Shown one piece after another: positions 1 through 9,007 of a stretch of DNA of 64,000 bases. Position 1 is the stretch's first letter, and the number at the start of each line of letters is the position of its first letter. The notes below the pieces were generated by a model, which was not told where the DNA came from, did no database searches, and worked only from the letters and a program-made list of their open reading frames with translations. Origin of the DNA: Fen-1362 sp964597035 (GTDB taxonomy: Bacteria; Planctomycetota; Phycisphaerae; Sedimentisphaerales; Anaerobacaceae); assembly GCA_964597035.1 (NCBI GenBank), contig CAZQWM010000001.1:171541-235540 (forward strand), read 5' to 3'. The position numbers and the translations under genes are program-made.

Positions 1-864
1 GCGATGTGCGACGGCACGGGTCTGATGCAGTTTCGCAGGAATTTCCCGGACAGGTTTTATGACGTCGGCATAGCGGAAAGCGTCGCGGTGCAGATAGCGG
101 CAGGGATGGCGAAGAGTGGATTGCGCCCAGTTGTGTGCATATATTCGACATTTTTGCAGAGGAGTTTCGACCAGATATTTCAGGAGGTGTCTTTGCAGAA
201 CCTGCCGGTGGTGTTTTGCATCGACAGGGCCGGTGTGGTTGGGGCGGACGGTCCGACTCATCACGGGCTAATGGATATTGGTTATTTGCGGATGATGCCA
301 AATCTGGTGCTTATTGCACCGGCGGATGCGGTGGAGATGAAAGCGGCACTGGAGTTTGCTATTGAGGCAGACCGGCCTGTATGTATTAGATATCCGAAGG
401 ATTATGTTTCGGCTGAGCAGATTGCACAATCCAGTGCAGAGCCGTTTGTATTGGGTAAGAGCGTTACAGTAAAACGCGGCGACGGAGCGCGGATAGTAAT
501 AGTATGCTACGGCAGCATTCTTTCGGAAGCAGCTCTTGCTGCAGAACAACTGCACATTGAGGGCATAGAGGTTGAGCTGGTAAACGCGCGATTTGCAGCA
601 CCGGTTGACAGACGGATAGTTGAACTGCTGGAGTCGGGAAAGTCGGTGCTTACAGTGGAGGACCACGCACAAGCGTGTGGATTCGGCTCGGCTGTGCTGG
701 AGACTGCGAGCAATCGCGGCGGCGGATTTGTGGGGGCGTTGCGGGTATTGGGGGTGCCAAGGCGATTTATCAGGCATGATTTGCGGGCCAGGCAGCTTAT
801 GGAAGCGGGAATAAATGCCGAAAGAATTGCAGAGGCGGTCAGGAAGATGATGGGCCGATGTTGA
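1..864 (+). CDS. dxs: 1-deoxy-D-xylulose-5-phosphate synthase, C-terminal part (cut by window start)
   Basis: DXS condenses pyruvate with glyceraldehyde 3-phosphate, using thiamine diphosphate, to make 1-deoxy-D-xylulose 5-phosphate, the first step of the MEP isoprenoid pathway in the cytoplasm. The reading frame is open from base 1, so the N-terminal TPP-binding half of the usual ~620-residue enzyme lies outside the window. Visible are the transketolase pyrimidine-binding domain with the TPP-activating Glu in VGIAESVAVQIAAGMA, the DXS-type stretch DRAGVVGADGPTHHG, and the C-terminal transketolase domain (about residues 165-280). nadK follows 38 bases later on the same strand, so the two may be cotranscribed. 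The assignment is firm; only the true start is unknown. Confidence 0.95.
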   Translation, partial: AMCDGTGLMQFRRNFPDRFYDVGIAESVAVQIAAGMAKSGLRPVVCIYSTFLQRSFDQIFQEVSLQNLPVVFCIDRAGVVGADGPTHHGLMDIGYLRMMPNLVLIAPADAVEMKAALEFAIEADRPVCIRYPKDYVSAEQIAQSSAEPFVLGKSVTVKRGDGARIVIVCYGSILSEAALAAEQLHIEGIEVELVNARFAAPVDRRIVELLESGKSVLTVEDHAQACGFGSAVLETASNRGGGFVGALRVLGVPRRFIRHDLRARQLMEAGINAERIAEAVRKMMGRC

Positions 865-902
865 GTCGTCAGTTCGCGGTGCGAAATTGAAAGTGCCGAA
901 TT

Positions 903-1772
903 ATGGGACGGCAAACCCGTAAACAAATACTGAAGCTGGCAATTCTGGGGGACAGTAGGAAGGGGCATGTCGCCGAGGCGATTGCAGAGTTTTCCGATTT
1001 TATAAAGCGCAAGGCCAAGACAATAGTAAGTTGCGATATTGACGAGTGCAGCCCCGAAATGCTGGCCGGAGCCGACTATGCAGTGGTCTTTGGCGGAGAT
1101 GGCAGTATTATCGCCACAGCCAGACATTTGAGCCGGAGTGGTGTTCCTGTTGTCGGGGTCAATGTCGGCAAGCTGGGCTATCTTGCCGAGTTCAGCGTGG
1201 ATGAGCTGAAGGAGTTTTTCCCTCGGCTTCAACGAGGCGGAGTGCTGATAGAAAGGCGCATGATGCTGCTTTGCCGCGTGCTTCGAAATGGCAGAGAATG
1301 TTTTCGTTCGACGGCTGTAAACGATGTTTTCATCACGGCGGGTCCGCCGTTTCGAATGATTGAGTTAAGGATGTCGGTGGATGGGCAGCATCTAGGCGGG
1401 TGTGTCAGCGACGGTCTTGTCGTATCAACACCTACGGGTTCTACAGCATACAGCTTGTCTGCGGGGGGGCCGATCCTCTCGCAGCAGATGCAGGCGATGG
1501 TGATTACGCCTATTTGCCCGCATTCTTTGAGCTTCAGGCCGATAGTGATAATGGCCGACAGCATCGTTGAGATTCAGGGTGTGCGCTACAATGAGGGAAC
1601 GACGGTATCAATAGACGGGCAGGTGTCGCTGGAGCTGGGCACGGATGACGTGGTGCAGGTGAAGCGTCATCGCCAGGATTTTCTGGTCGTTAACAATTCA
1701 CTTCGTAACCAGTGGCAGACGCTGGCAGCGAAGCTGGGCTGGGCTGAGAAGCCCAAGTATAAAAGTATTTAA
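903..1772 (+). CDS. nadK: NAD kinase
   Basis: NAD kinase phosphorylates the 2'-hydroxyl of the adenosine ribose of NAD+ to give NADP+, the only route to NADP(H). The 289 residues match the family length. The signature FGGDGSIIATAR (around residue 62) holds the GGDG loop, followed by GVNVGKLGYLAEF and the C-terminal-domain motif STPTGSTAYSLSAGGPI. The ATG at 903 has only a poor ribosome-binding site, so translation may partly depend on the upstream dxs. The C-terminal extension (LGWAEKPKYKSI) is ordinary. Its place directly after dxs fits NADPH use in the MEP pathway, but that link is inference. Confidence 0.96.
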   Translation: MGRQTRKQILKLAILGDSRKGHVAEAIAEFSDFIKRKAKTIVSCDIDECSPEMLAGADYAVVFGGDGSIIATARHLSRSGVPVVGVNVGKLGYLAEFSVDELKEFFPRLQRGGVLIERRMMLLCRVLRNGRECFRSTAVNDVFITAGPPFRMIELRMSVDGQHLGGCVSDGLVVSTPTGSTAYSLSAGGPILSQQMQAMVITPICPHSLSFRPIVIMADSIVEIQGVRYNEGTTVSIDGQVSLELGTDDVVQVKRHRQDFLVVNNSLRNQWQTLAAKLGWAEKPKYKSI

Positions 1773-1816
1773 CCGGCGAGCCAGTTAATGAACATGTCGG
1801 CTTGCCTGGGGTATAA

Positions 1817-3418
1817 ATGATTATGAGAGGCCGAAACTTGCGATATATTTCGGTGTTTTTAGTGATAGTGTTCTCTTCGGTGGGATTATCGCTTGAAGAC
1901 CCCGTTTCTACCAATCCGCTTGGGCTTGGAACGGTTCCGCCTACCGCGTATGAGTCGGGATTAATCCCGAGCATTAATCCAATCGATACCAGGGGTAATC
2001 TTATCATAACGGGAAATGTTACCGGCGGAATGCACTTTCGGGGCGTTGTGCCTTATGGCGGAGCGACAGATTTTATAGCTCCGGCCAGTTCTCTGCAGCA
2101 TACCTCCGGAGCATTTGATTCGTTTCTAAGGCGTTCTGCCGGCTCACAGTATTTTGAGTCTTATGGGGGGGGGGTAACTCCTTATTATTCACCAACCTTG
2201 ACGGCTACGAAGCTTACACCTTCGGGAGTGACTGTAATTCCGCCACAAACGGTCCGGAGCTATGGGGTTGATTTATCTTTGGACAGTGATTTGCGGCGCG
2301 AGCAGGAAGATTATTACAACAAGAGGCGTGTTCCGATTGCCAGCAAACGGCCATTGTCGATGGGACAAGGTGATTTGGAGGAGGTTCTCGAGCTTGATAC
2401 TTCCAAGTTCCCGCAGGGAGTCGAGCCGGTTTCACAGGCGCAGTCACAGGAACAGTTCTGGCAGGAATTGGGCATTACAATAGAGCGAAGGCCGGTGCCG
2501 GCGGTAGATACAAGGGAAGATGTTCTGCCGCTTGGTATGACGGCTGGGGCGGAGACGGACGTCGCGGCATTACTCGGCACACCTACCGGCTTGTCTCCGA
2601 GGTCTCGAGCCGGGCAGACGGAGCAGATCGACAGTGCTGTCCTGGAGCCGAAGGTGCAGCAGCCCGGCAGCGTATTGGAAGCCAGCCGGAATTTAGACAC
2701 TTATGAGTTGATGAAGATTCGATTGGGAAAACTGACGGGAGATGTAGAGGGCCTGGGTGAAGAGTTGGTTACTGGCCAGCTTGATGCTAACGTTCCAGCG
2801 TTCCGGCCGGCAACATCGTCAGCAGGGCCTGCGGATGCTTTGGAGAGAATCTTGAGTGGTCCGGCATTGCCGGAAGTAGCCAAGACGAATGTGTCCACTA
2901 TTGGCACCGCGGGAGCAGGAGACCCGTATAAGAGTTTTGCTGCCTTCACTAATGACAAATTTAACCAATATATGAGTTCGGCTGAAAGTTACATGAAGCA
3001 GGGGAGGTTCTATCGTGCCGCCGATGCATATACGCTCGCTGCGCTGGTCAAGCCGGGAGCCCCGCTTGCGAACGCGGGTAAAAGCCATGCACTGTTTGCC
3101 GCGGGCGAGTTTTTGAGCAGTTCGCTGTTTCTTGCAAGGGCAGTTGAGATTTTCCCTGAGTATGTGAAATTAAGAGTGGACCTCGTGGCAATGATAGGCG
3201 ACAAGGACAAGGTTGAGAAAAGGATACTCGAAGCCAGAGAGTGGTTCGATAAAAGCGATTCTGCCGAACTGGGATTTTTGCTTGGCTATGTTTACTATCA
3301 GATGGACCGGCTGGAGTTTGCGAGGATGGTAATCGAGCGTGCGGCAGAAAAGATGCCTGAATCGGAAGCGATTGCCGTGATGAAGAAAGCCATACAGGAG
3401 CGTATAGCAAATTTGTAA
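1817..3418 (+). CDS. secreted protein with C-terminal TPR-like repeats, function unknown
   Basis: The 533-residue protein starts with basic residues and a hydrophobic stretch (ISVFLVIVFSSVGLSL, about residues 11-26) that looks like a signal peptide, so export is likely. Residues ~30-370 are low in recognisable motifs and rich in Gly, Ser, Thr and Pro. From about residue 380 on, helical repeats such as SYMKQGRFYRAADAYTLAAL and GFLLGYVYYQMDRLEFARMV fit tetratricopeptide repeats, which usually mediate protein contacts. ATG 1817 follows a GGGG stretch; ATG 1823 is an alternative. It lies between nadK and the helicase gene on the same strand, with no functional link visible. I do not recognise the N-terminal region. 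Confidence 0.75.
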   Translation: MIMRGRNLRYISVFLVIVFSSVGLSLEDPVSTNPLGLGTVPPTAYESGLIPSINPIDTRGNLIITGNVTGGMHFRGVVPYGGATDFIAPASSLQHTSGAFDSFLRRSAGSQYFESYGGGVTPYYSPTLTATKLTPSGVTVIPPQTVRSYGVDLSLDSDLRREQEDYYNKRRVPIASKRPLSMGQGDLEEVLELDTSKFPQGVEPVSQAQSQEQFWQELGITIERRPVPAVDTREDVLPLGMTAGAETDVAALLGTPTGLSPRSRAGQTEQIDSAVLEPKVQQPGSVLEASRNLDTYELMKIRLGKLTGDVEGLGEELVTGQLDANVPAFRPATSSAGPADALERILSGPALPEVAKTNVSTIGTAGAGDPYKSFAAFTNDKFNQYMSSAESYMKQGRFYRAADAYTLAALVKPGAPLANAGKSHALFAAGEFLSSSLFLARAVEIFPEYVKLRVDLVAMIGDKDKVEKRILEAREWFDKSDSAELGFLLGYVYYQMDRLEFARMVIERAAEKMPESEAIAVMKKAIQERIANL

Positions 3419-3470
3419 TGCGTGAAAAGTAAAACTGCCGTTTGCACGCACCTGCTTAGTCTGGTAACTT

Positions 3471-5579
3471 GTGCCCACCATGAAGGAAATAAGCAGTCCT
3501 TTTAATATGGAGGAAGTTTTTGCGCCCGGAGGTGCGATTGGGCGGTTGGTTGCCGGTTACGAGCCGCGTCAGCAGCAGGTTGAGATGGCCAGTGTGGTGC
3601 AGAGGGCTTTATCATCAAAGCGGCATCTGGTTGCAGAGGCGGGAACGGGTGTCGGCAAGAGCTTTGCATATCTGGTGCCGGCGATAGAGCGGGCCTGCAG
3701 CGCGGCCGGCAAAGTCGTTGTCAGTACCTTCACTATCACTTTACAGGAACAGCTAATCAATAAGGATATTCCCTGTCTCGGCAGATGTCTGCCGTGGCGG
3801 TTCAGGGCGGTGCTGGCAAAGGGCAGGGCGAATTACCTGTGCAAGCGCCGGCTCGAATTTGCGATTCGCAGACAGGTTGGATTGTTTGACCGGTTCGGCC
3901 AGGTGCTTGGTCAGATTAATGACTGGTCAGGACAAACCAGAGACGGCTCGCTTAGCGATATTCCTTTTATTCCGGATGGCAGGGTGTGGGACGCGGTCAA
4001 AAGCGAACATGGGAATTGTCGCGGCAGGCGCTGCAGGCATTTTACGAGTTGTTTCTACTGGCAGGCGAGACGACAACTGGAAACGGCGGATATGATTGTG
4101 GCGAATCACGCGATACTGTTCAGTGACCTTGTGCTGCGAGAGGAAGGTGCGTCGATACTACCAGAGTATCAGTGGGTGGTCATCGATGAGGCGCATAATA
4201 TCGAGCGAGTCGCAGAGGAGCATTTCGGGATTGATATAAGCGAAGGGGCGGTGAAATTCCTGCTGGACGGATTGTATAATCCGAGGACACACAAAGGTCT
4301 TTTGGTTTATGCAGAGGCGGCGGAGCTTACAGATGTTGTTGTCAAGGCGGGGCAGGCGGCCAGGAAGTTTTTCAAAGATGTTCGACGGTGGTACGAGAAT
4401 ACGAAAGAGCAGACCCATTCGACAAGCTCCCCTCGACAAAGCTTGGGACAGGCAGGGCGAGCCAACGGCAGATGCTACGTGAATTTTATCGAGGATGAGG
4501 TATCGGCGCATCTTAAAGAGTTGCGTTCGCGATTGTCGAAGCTTGCGGCACAGGCCAGAGACGAGGATGAGCGATTTGAGATAACGCGATATGTTGACAG
4601 GTGCGCGGCACTGTTGCAGGACATAGAGGCATTTCTACTGCAGAGGAGGGAGGGTTGTGTGTATTGGGTCGAGGTCAATGAGGGCAGGCGTGAAAGGGTG
4701 AATTTGCGAAGCGCACCTTTGGACGTGGGGCCGGACGTGAGGAGGTGCCTGTTCGACAAGTTTGAATCAGTGATAATGACAAGCGCGACACTAAGCAGCG
4801 GCGAGGTCGGAGGCCAGAGGACAAAAGACAGAGGACGGAAGACAGAAAATAAAAGCGGATTTGAATTCTTTGCCGGCAGAGTGGGATTGTCCGCCTTAGG
4901 CGAGACCTCGCCTCTTGGCGGGCAGAATTGTGATGCGGTAAAGTTGGGTTCGCCTTTCGATTACGAAAAGCAGGTGACGATTTATATCGAGAAGGATTTG
5001 CCGCAGCCAAACGACGATGAATTCGTTGCGTCGGCCTGCGAGGCGATAAAGAAGTATATCCTGCAGACGCAGGGCAGGGCGTTTGTTCTTTTCACAAGTT
5101 ACAAAATGCTGGGGGGCTTTGCGGAGCAGCTTACCGACTGGCTCGACGAGAATAATATAGAGTTGTTGCAACAGGGGGCTGGTCTGGACAGGACAGCGCT
5201 ATTGAAACGGTTCAAGACGGACCAGCGAAGCGTACTGTTCGGGACGGACAGTTTCTGGCAGGGGGTGGACGTGGCGGGAGAGGCACTATCGAACGTGATA
5301 ATTGTTCGGCTGCCATTTGCGGTTCCTGATACGCCTTTATTGGCGGGTCGGCTGGAAAGAATAAGAGAGGAGGGCGGGAATCCGTTTGTCGATTATCAGT
5401 TGCCCTTAGCGATAATCAAGTTCAAGCAGGGCTTCGGCAGACTGATTCGCACAAAGACCGATACTGGTATTATTGTCATTTTAGATTCCCGCATATTGAG
5501 CAAATCCTACGGCGAAAAGTTCTTAGCCGCGGTTCCGAAGTGCAGGACGGAGGTTGTGACTCACCGCGGAGAACGCTGA
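3471..5579 (+). CDS. dinG: DinG/XPD-type ATP-dependent DNA helicase with repeat-derived insertions
   Basis: This is a superfamily 2 5'-3' helicase of the DinG/YoaA type. Walker A is AEAGTGVGKSFAYLVPAI, the DEAH box is VVIDEAHNIERVAEEH, motif III is MTSATLSSG, and the C-terminal helicase motifs include SFWQGVDVAG and QGFGRLIRTKTD. Four cysteines in YLCKRR, GNCRGRRC and SCFYW between motifs I and II fit the iron-sulfur cluster. Three stretches look foreign to the family: STSSPRQSLGQAGRANG, GGQRTKDRGRKTENK and SALGETSPLGG. They coincide with DNA resembling dispersed repeats found elsewhere in the window. The last residues (THRGER) also come from repeat-like DNA that supplies the stop. Start is GTG 3471 or ATG 3480. 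Confidence 0.9.
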   Translation: MPTMKEISSPFNMEEVFAPGGAIGRLVAGYEPRQQQVEMASVVQRALSSKRHLVAEAGTGVGKSFAYLVPAIERACSAAGKVVVSTFTITLQEQLINKDIPCLGRCLPWRFRAVLAKGRANYLCKRRLEFAIRRQVGLFDRFGQVLGQINDWSGQTRDGSLSDIPFIPDGRVWDAVKSEHGNCRGRRCRHFTSCFYWQARRQLETADMIVANHAILFSDLVLREEGASILPEYQWVVIDEAHNIERVAEEHFGIDISEGAVKFLLDGLYNPRTHKGLLVYAEAAELTDVVVKAGQAARKFFKDVRRWYENTKEQTHSTSSPRQSLGQAGRANGRCYVNFIEDEVSAHLKELRSRLSKLAAQARDEDERFEITRYVDRCAALLQDIEAFLLQRREGCVYWVEVNEGRRERVNLRSAPLDVGPDVRRCLFDKFESVIMTSATLSSGEVGGQRTKDRGRKTENKSGFEFFAGRVGLSALGETSPLGGQNCDAVKLGSPFDYEKQVTIYIEKDLPQPNDDEFVASACEAIKKYILQTQGRAFVLFTSYKMLGGFAEQLTDWLDENNIELLQQGAGLDRTALLKRFKTDQRSVLFGTDSFWQGVDVAGEALSNVIIVRLPFAVPDTPLLAGRLERIREEGGNPFVDYQLPLAIIKFKQGFGRLIRTKTDTGIIVILDSRILSKSYGEKFLAAVPKCRTEVVTHRGER
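4416..4461 (+). repeat. dispersed TTCGACAAGCTC-type repeat inside dinG
   Basis: The core TTCGACAAGCTC, followed by a TCGACAAAGCTTGGGACAGG variant and a GGCAGGGCGAG tail, matches repeat DNA seen at 9215-9239, 14284-14295, 29954-29978 (reverse) and 48660-48684. Here it is read in frame as a Ser/Gln/Gly-rich peptide in a region of dinG between conserved motifs. Confidence 0.6.
4810..4854 (+). repeat. purine-rich GACAGAGGACGGAAGACAG repeat inside dinG
   Basis: An almost pure A/G stretch encodes RTKDRGRKTENK immediately after helicase motif III. Similar purine-rich tracts lie in spacers at 5590-5700 and 8869-8972, so it is likely a dispersed element captured in frame. Confidence 0.55.
4889..4922 (+). 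repeat. 34-bp repeat inside dinG, second copy at 51888-51921
   Basis: The sequence has GTCCGCC, then GCGAGACCTCGCC, then TGGCGGG, with short variable joints. The same three blocks in the same order and total length occur in the spacer at 51888-51921. Within dinG it encodes SALGETSPLGG. Confidence 0.65.
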
Positions 5580-6110
5580 GACCGCGGAGGACGAAAAAGA
5601 GAGGACTGAGAACCCGACTTTGCCTCACGGCTAAGCCGAGGCAAGTGGAAGGCAGAAGACGGGGAGCAGAGGAAAAAGACAAAAGGGAAAAAGGAGATTA
5701 AGGCGGTCAATTCGAAATAGTGAAGCCGTAGTGAAATTATTGGCAAAGTTATAGCACAGCCAATGGCGCAGCCAATACCACGGCCAAATTCTTTGTTCTA
5801 AATTCAAGTCATGCCCTGCGTTTTCTCAGGACTGACAAGCCACAGAGTCCCGATTTATCGGGATTAGCCACAGAAAACACCCATCTCGACTCAGCGTCGA
5901 GCCGGGGCGAGACAGAGGACACAGAGATAAAAAGGTTTTTAGACACTGATTGACACTGTTTTTTGGATGGAGTGAAATAAAATCGGCCGTGGAGACGCGT
6001 TAAAAACTCCACAGCCGATTCGTAGTTCTGAATTTTTAAATTCAAGTCACGCCCTGCGTTTTTGCAAGAGTAGACCGTCGAGGCCATGCAATAAAAGCTC
6101 CGCGTTATTA
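5580..6110. other. 531-bp spacer rich in dispersed repeats, no gene seen
   Basis: The left part (5580-5700) continues the CACCGCGGAGAACGCTGAG-type repeat that ends dinG and then becomes purine-rich. At 5800-5824 and 6038-6062 there are two 25-bp direct repeats differing at one base (AAATTCAAGTCA, then C/T, then GCCCTGCGTTTT), 238 bp apart. At 5841-5858 a short palindrome (TCCCGATTTATCGGGA) belongs to a pattern also seen near 12397 and 39618. The 92-codon minus-strand frame across it has repeat-derived sequence and no family features, so I do not call a gene. dinG and the next gene converge here; no clear terminator with a T-run was found. Confidence 0.6.
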
Positions 6111-8219
6111 TTACCAGCAGTCATTTTGTCGCACAAGGGTACATTCAAGCCAGCGTGAGGCCATAATCGCAAGGTCAAACAGGTCGACTTTGCAATTGTT
6201 GTTTATGTCTCCCTCAATAGAGTCGGTGCATCTTCGCAATAGTTCCGTCGAACTTAGATCATTACCATCAGTGCCACCAAACACAAAGATATCGCTTCCA
6301 AGTACAGCACTGGCAAATTGACTTCGGGCAATATTCAGCGACGGTTCCATTCGCCAATTTGTTTCACCTGGTGTCCAAGATTCAACCGAGGAAAGGTAAC
6401 CGTCCGACGCATTATAACCTCCTATGGCGTAAATCCTGCCGCAAGCGGTTTGAAGTTCATAGAATTCCCGTGATACATTCATGAGAGGTATGGAAGTATC
6501 CCATGTAGAATCAAAAGGGTCGTAGCACCATATCTGTTTATTATCTCCGCCAACATTAACATATATCTTGCCGTCTAAGGTAGTAGCTCGCCAAGGTTGG
6601 GTAGCAACAGGCATGTCGCCTCCAACACGCCAAGTGTCTGTTGTTGGATTGTAAATGTCAAAACGAGATAAAAGGGTACCATAATGGTTTCCACCGAAAA
6701 CGTATAACTCACCCTTAAATGCAGGAACGCCTGGTCCACTGCGAGCATACACAGCAGCTTTGGATTGCCATGCCTCGCACGGGTCACCATCCCACCGTTC
6801 ATTTTCTGACCTGCTGTTGACTACATGACCTCCGACAACGTAGATGTAGTCCCCTATTACAGCCGAACTCAGGGAGTGTCTTGCAGTTGGCGTGGAATTA
6901 ACAATGTACCAAGTGTCACTTCTTGGATTGTACCTCGATACTGTGTCTTGTGCATACGGTGTACCTACGCCTGCAATTGCATATACGAATCCGTTTAAAG
7001 CTTCCCCTGTCAGTCCTTGACGCGGGATATTGAGCTGTCCATTCAGAAGAATCCATCTCGGCTTATTCAAAAAGAGCTTATTAACCGAAGAGCCGGCTCC
7101 GGTAAAGCATACTTCGTAGATGTCAGGATAACCATCAGCGTCAAAATCTCCAACAACTATATCATGGGCGTCATCCGTGTTTGAAAGACCGGTCTGCGAT
7201 GTGATATCTGTAAAAGTTCCGTCATTGTTATTTCGGAAGAAGTTGTTGCTTCCGTATCTTCCACCGTCCGCAAAAAGGTCGAGGTCACCGTCGAGGTCAA
7301 AATCAAAAGACGCTACATCATAATTATCACTTCCAGCCGTTGTCTGCACTCCTGCAGAAAGTGCGACTTCACTGAATGTGCCGTCTTGGTCGTTAGAGAA
7401 TAAATAATTGTTCGAGTCTCCCGCAAAGACATAGATATCATCCCAAGTATCCCCATTAAAGTCTCCTACAGCTAAACGGCCGCCTTCACTGGGGAGATTA
7501 ATATCAGCAGAAGCCGAAACATCAACGAAGTTACCATCATTCTCATTGTGATACAGAATCGTGTTACCCGAGCCAGGGGAGAGAAACAAATCATTGTATC
7601 CATCATTGTCAAAATCAATCCATGCTGGAGTTGCATTTGGCGGAGTTGATGGAAATGCTTCGGACGTTACATCAGTAAAAGTACCGTCCCCATTATTCCT
7701 ATACAGTGTCGGGGGTTCACCGAAATACAAATCTGGGTAACAATCCTGATTATAATAATCACCCCAAATCGGCTCACTCGGAGTACTCACACTAATACCC
7801 GAAGGAGCGGTCACATCTTCAAACGTGCCATCTCCTTTATTACGATAGAGTATAGCACTCCCGCCCCCAATCAGGACATCCATATATCCATCGCAATTGT
7901 AGTCTGCTATTGCGAGGGCATTGCCATTCCCACTGAGACCAATGGATACACTCGTGAAATTCGCATCACCGATTTCTCTCAAGTTGTTACGATAAGTTCC
8001 GCCAGAACCCGGATTGTTCACAAGGTGAAGGTCTAAGTCCCCATCGTTATCGTAATCGATCCACACAGCACGGTTGCCACTGCCTGTATCCGCTACACCT
8101 GATGATGGTGCAACATTTTCAAAATACGTTGTGTCGGCCGTGCTTATTGAATTAAAGATCATAGTTGCTATCATTATTGCAAAAAGAACCGAAAATCTAT
8201 TTTTTCCTTTTGTTTTCAT
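6111..8219 (-). CDS. secreted FG-GAP/VCBS plus Kelch beta-propeller protein with dockerin-like C-terminus
   Basis: The 702-residue protein begins with a signal peptide (KKGKNRF-like basic start, then VLFAIMIATMIFNS). Residues ~30-400 hold about seven FG-GAP/VCBS repeats with calcium-loop motifs such as DYDNDGDLDL, DFDNDGYNDLFL and DFDADGYPDIY. Residues ~410-650 hold Kelch-type repeats (YVVGG, YVFGGNHYG, YAIGGYN, FVFGGTDG). The C-terminus (EGDINNNCKVDLFDLAIMAS) is one dockerin-like calcium-binding repeat common in Sedimentisphaerales. ATG 8219 was chosen over an upstream start because it gives a clean signal peptide and has AGGA about 10 bases upstream. Likely a surface or extracellular binding protein; the ligand is unknown. 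Confidence 0.85.
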   Translation of the reverse strand: MKTKGKNRFSVLFAIMIATMIFNSISTADTTYFENVAPSSGVADTGSGNRAVWIDYDNDGDLDLHLVNNPGSGGTYRNNLREIGDANFTSVSIGLSGNGNALAIADYNCDGYMDVLIGGGSAILYRNKGDGTFEDVTAPSGISVSTPSEPIWGDYYNQDCYPDLYFGEPPTLYRNNGDGTFTDVTSEAFPSTPPNATPAWIDFDNDGYNDLFLSPGSGNTILYHNENDGNFVDVSASADINLPSEGGRLAVGDFNGDTWDDIYVFAGDSNNYLFSNDQDGTFSEVALSAGVQTTAGSDNYDVASFDFDLDGDLDLFADGGRYGSNNFFRNNNDGTFTDITSQTGLSNTDDAHDIVVGDFDADGYPDIYEVCFTGAGSSVNKLFLNKPRWILLNGQLNIPRQGLTGEALNGFVYAIAGVGTPYAQDTVSRYNPRSDTWYIVNSTPTARHSLSSAVIGDYIYVVGGHVVNSRSENERWDGDPCEAWQSKAAVYARSGPGVPAFKGELYVFGGNHYGTLLSRFDIYNPTTDTWRVGGDMPVATQPWRATTLDGKIYVNVGGDNKQIWCYDPFDSTWDTSIPLMNVSREFYELQTACGRIYAIGGYNASDGYLSSVESWTPGETNWRMEPSLNIARSQFASAVLGSDIFVFGGTDGNDLSSTELLRRCTDSIEGDINNNCKVDLFDLAIMASRWLECTLVRQNDCW

Positions 8220-8649
8220 TTTCTTACATCCTAAAGTGTAGTTGATGTGTGCGCAGAAAAACGGGTTTAAAATAGCTGTAAGCATTTAAGGTGGAGCGCG
8301 GGAATTGGATTGGTGTATCAAAAAAAGATTAAGAAAGCGGAAAGGCGAATTACCTAAATTGCCCCCCCTACCAGATTGACATCTCTCCAGTCCTCCATAG
8401 TTATTTTCTCTCTCCGCGGGAAAGGGTTTGAAGGTCACATCGCACGGGCGCTCAGCGGCCACGCAAAAGAGATGAGAAGGTGTGGCCTTATAACCCAGTT
8501 CCTCTTTAGACACGATTACCCATAGTTGATTCGGGACAGAATGTCAAGAAAAAAGTGCGGGAAACTGAGTTATTTAGATGCTCGATGCACGATTCTCGAT
8601 ACTCGAAACGGCGTGTAAAGCGCGGTCGGAAGGTGTTAAACTGGGCAAG

Positions 8650-8701
8650 TTAAACAAACGTATTAAACGTTTGTTTTAAACATTTGTATTAAACATTTGT
8701 T
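8650..8701 (+). repeat. four tandem 13-bp iteron-like repeats
   Basis: Copies run back to back at 8650-8662, 8663-8675, 8676-8688 and 8689-8701. The last two are TTAAACATTTGTA and TTAAACATTTGTT; the second copy is TTAAACGTTTGTT and the first, TTAAACAAACGTA, is degenerate. Copies one and two also form a 9-bp inverted repeat (AAACAAACG / CGTTTGTTT). Such phased arrays commonly bind replication initiators or repressors; which applies here is unknown. Confidence 0.7.
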
Positions 8702-8705
8702 CAGC

Positions 8706-8842
8706 AAAAGCGCGCATGTCGAAAACCCTTAGAAGCCGACTTTTAAAAAATTTTTTTTACTCCTTTACTTACCAGAACTTAAGCTCATTTTGGCCCTTCG
8801 ATTTATATCAGGAAATCCCTTAGTTTTCGACAAAAGCGCGCA
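8706..8842. repeat. inverted GTCGAAAAC/GTTTTCGAC pair with direct AAAAGCGCGCA repeats around an AT-rich tract
   Basis: AAAAGCGCGCA occurs at 8706-8716 and again at 8832-8842. GTCGAAAAC at 8718-8726 is the exact inverse of GTTTTCGAC at 8823-8831. Between them lies a run of A and T at 8740-8762. The layout, next to the iteron-like array, resembles an origin or complex operator; function is inferred only. Confidence 0.55.
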
Positions 8843-8982
8843 AGTTCGCGCCATAGGATGGAGAGACATAAGAAGTGAAAAGTTAAAAGTGAAAAGGCAA
8901 AAGGGAAAAGTAAGTAGGACAGGAGACTAAAGGCAGAAGACAGAAGGCAGAAGTAAGAAGTCAAAAGGAAAAAGCGAATTAT

Positions 8983-9007
8983 GGATTCCCGCGTAAGCGG
9001 GAATGAC
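8983..9007. repeat. GGATTCCCGC-type palindrome upstream of portal gene
   Basis: Perfect 8-bp arms ATTCCCGC (8985-8992) and GCGGGAAT (8997-9004) enclose GTAA. The same ends (GGATTCCCGC and GCGGGAATGAC) flank a larger hairpin at 11156-11204, so this is a dispersed REP-like element. Confidence 0.65.

Noticed and set aside
5809..6087. 92-codon minus-strand frame
   Set aside because: It spans a spacer made of direct repeats and palindromes, has no family motif and no good start site.
8286..8513. 75-codon minus-strand frame upstream of the FG-GAP gene
   Set aside because: No recognisable motif and atypical composition; it is part of the spacer before the iteron-like array.
8650..8701. CRISPR array
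   Set aside because: The copies are directly adjacent 13-mers without spacers, so this is a tandem repeat and not a CRISPR.
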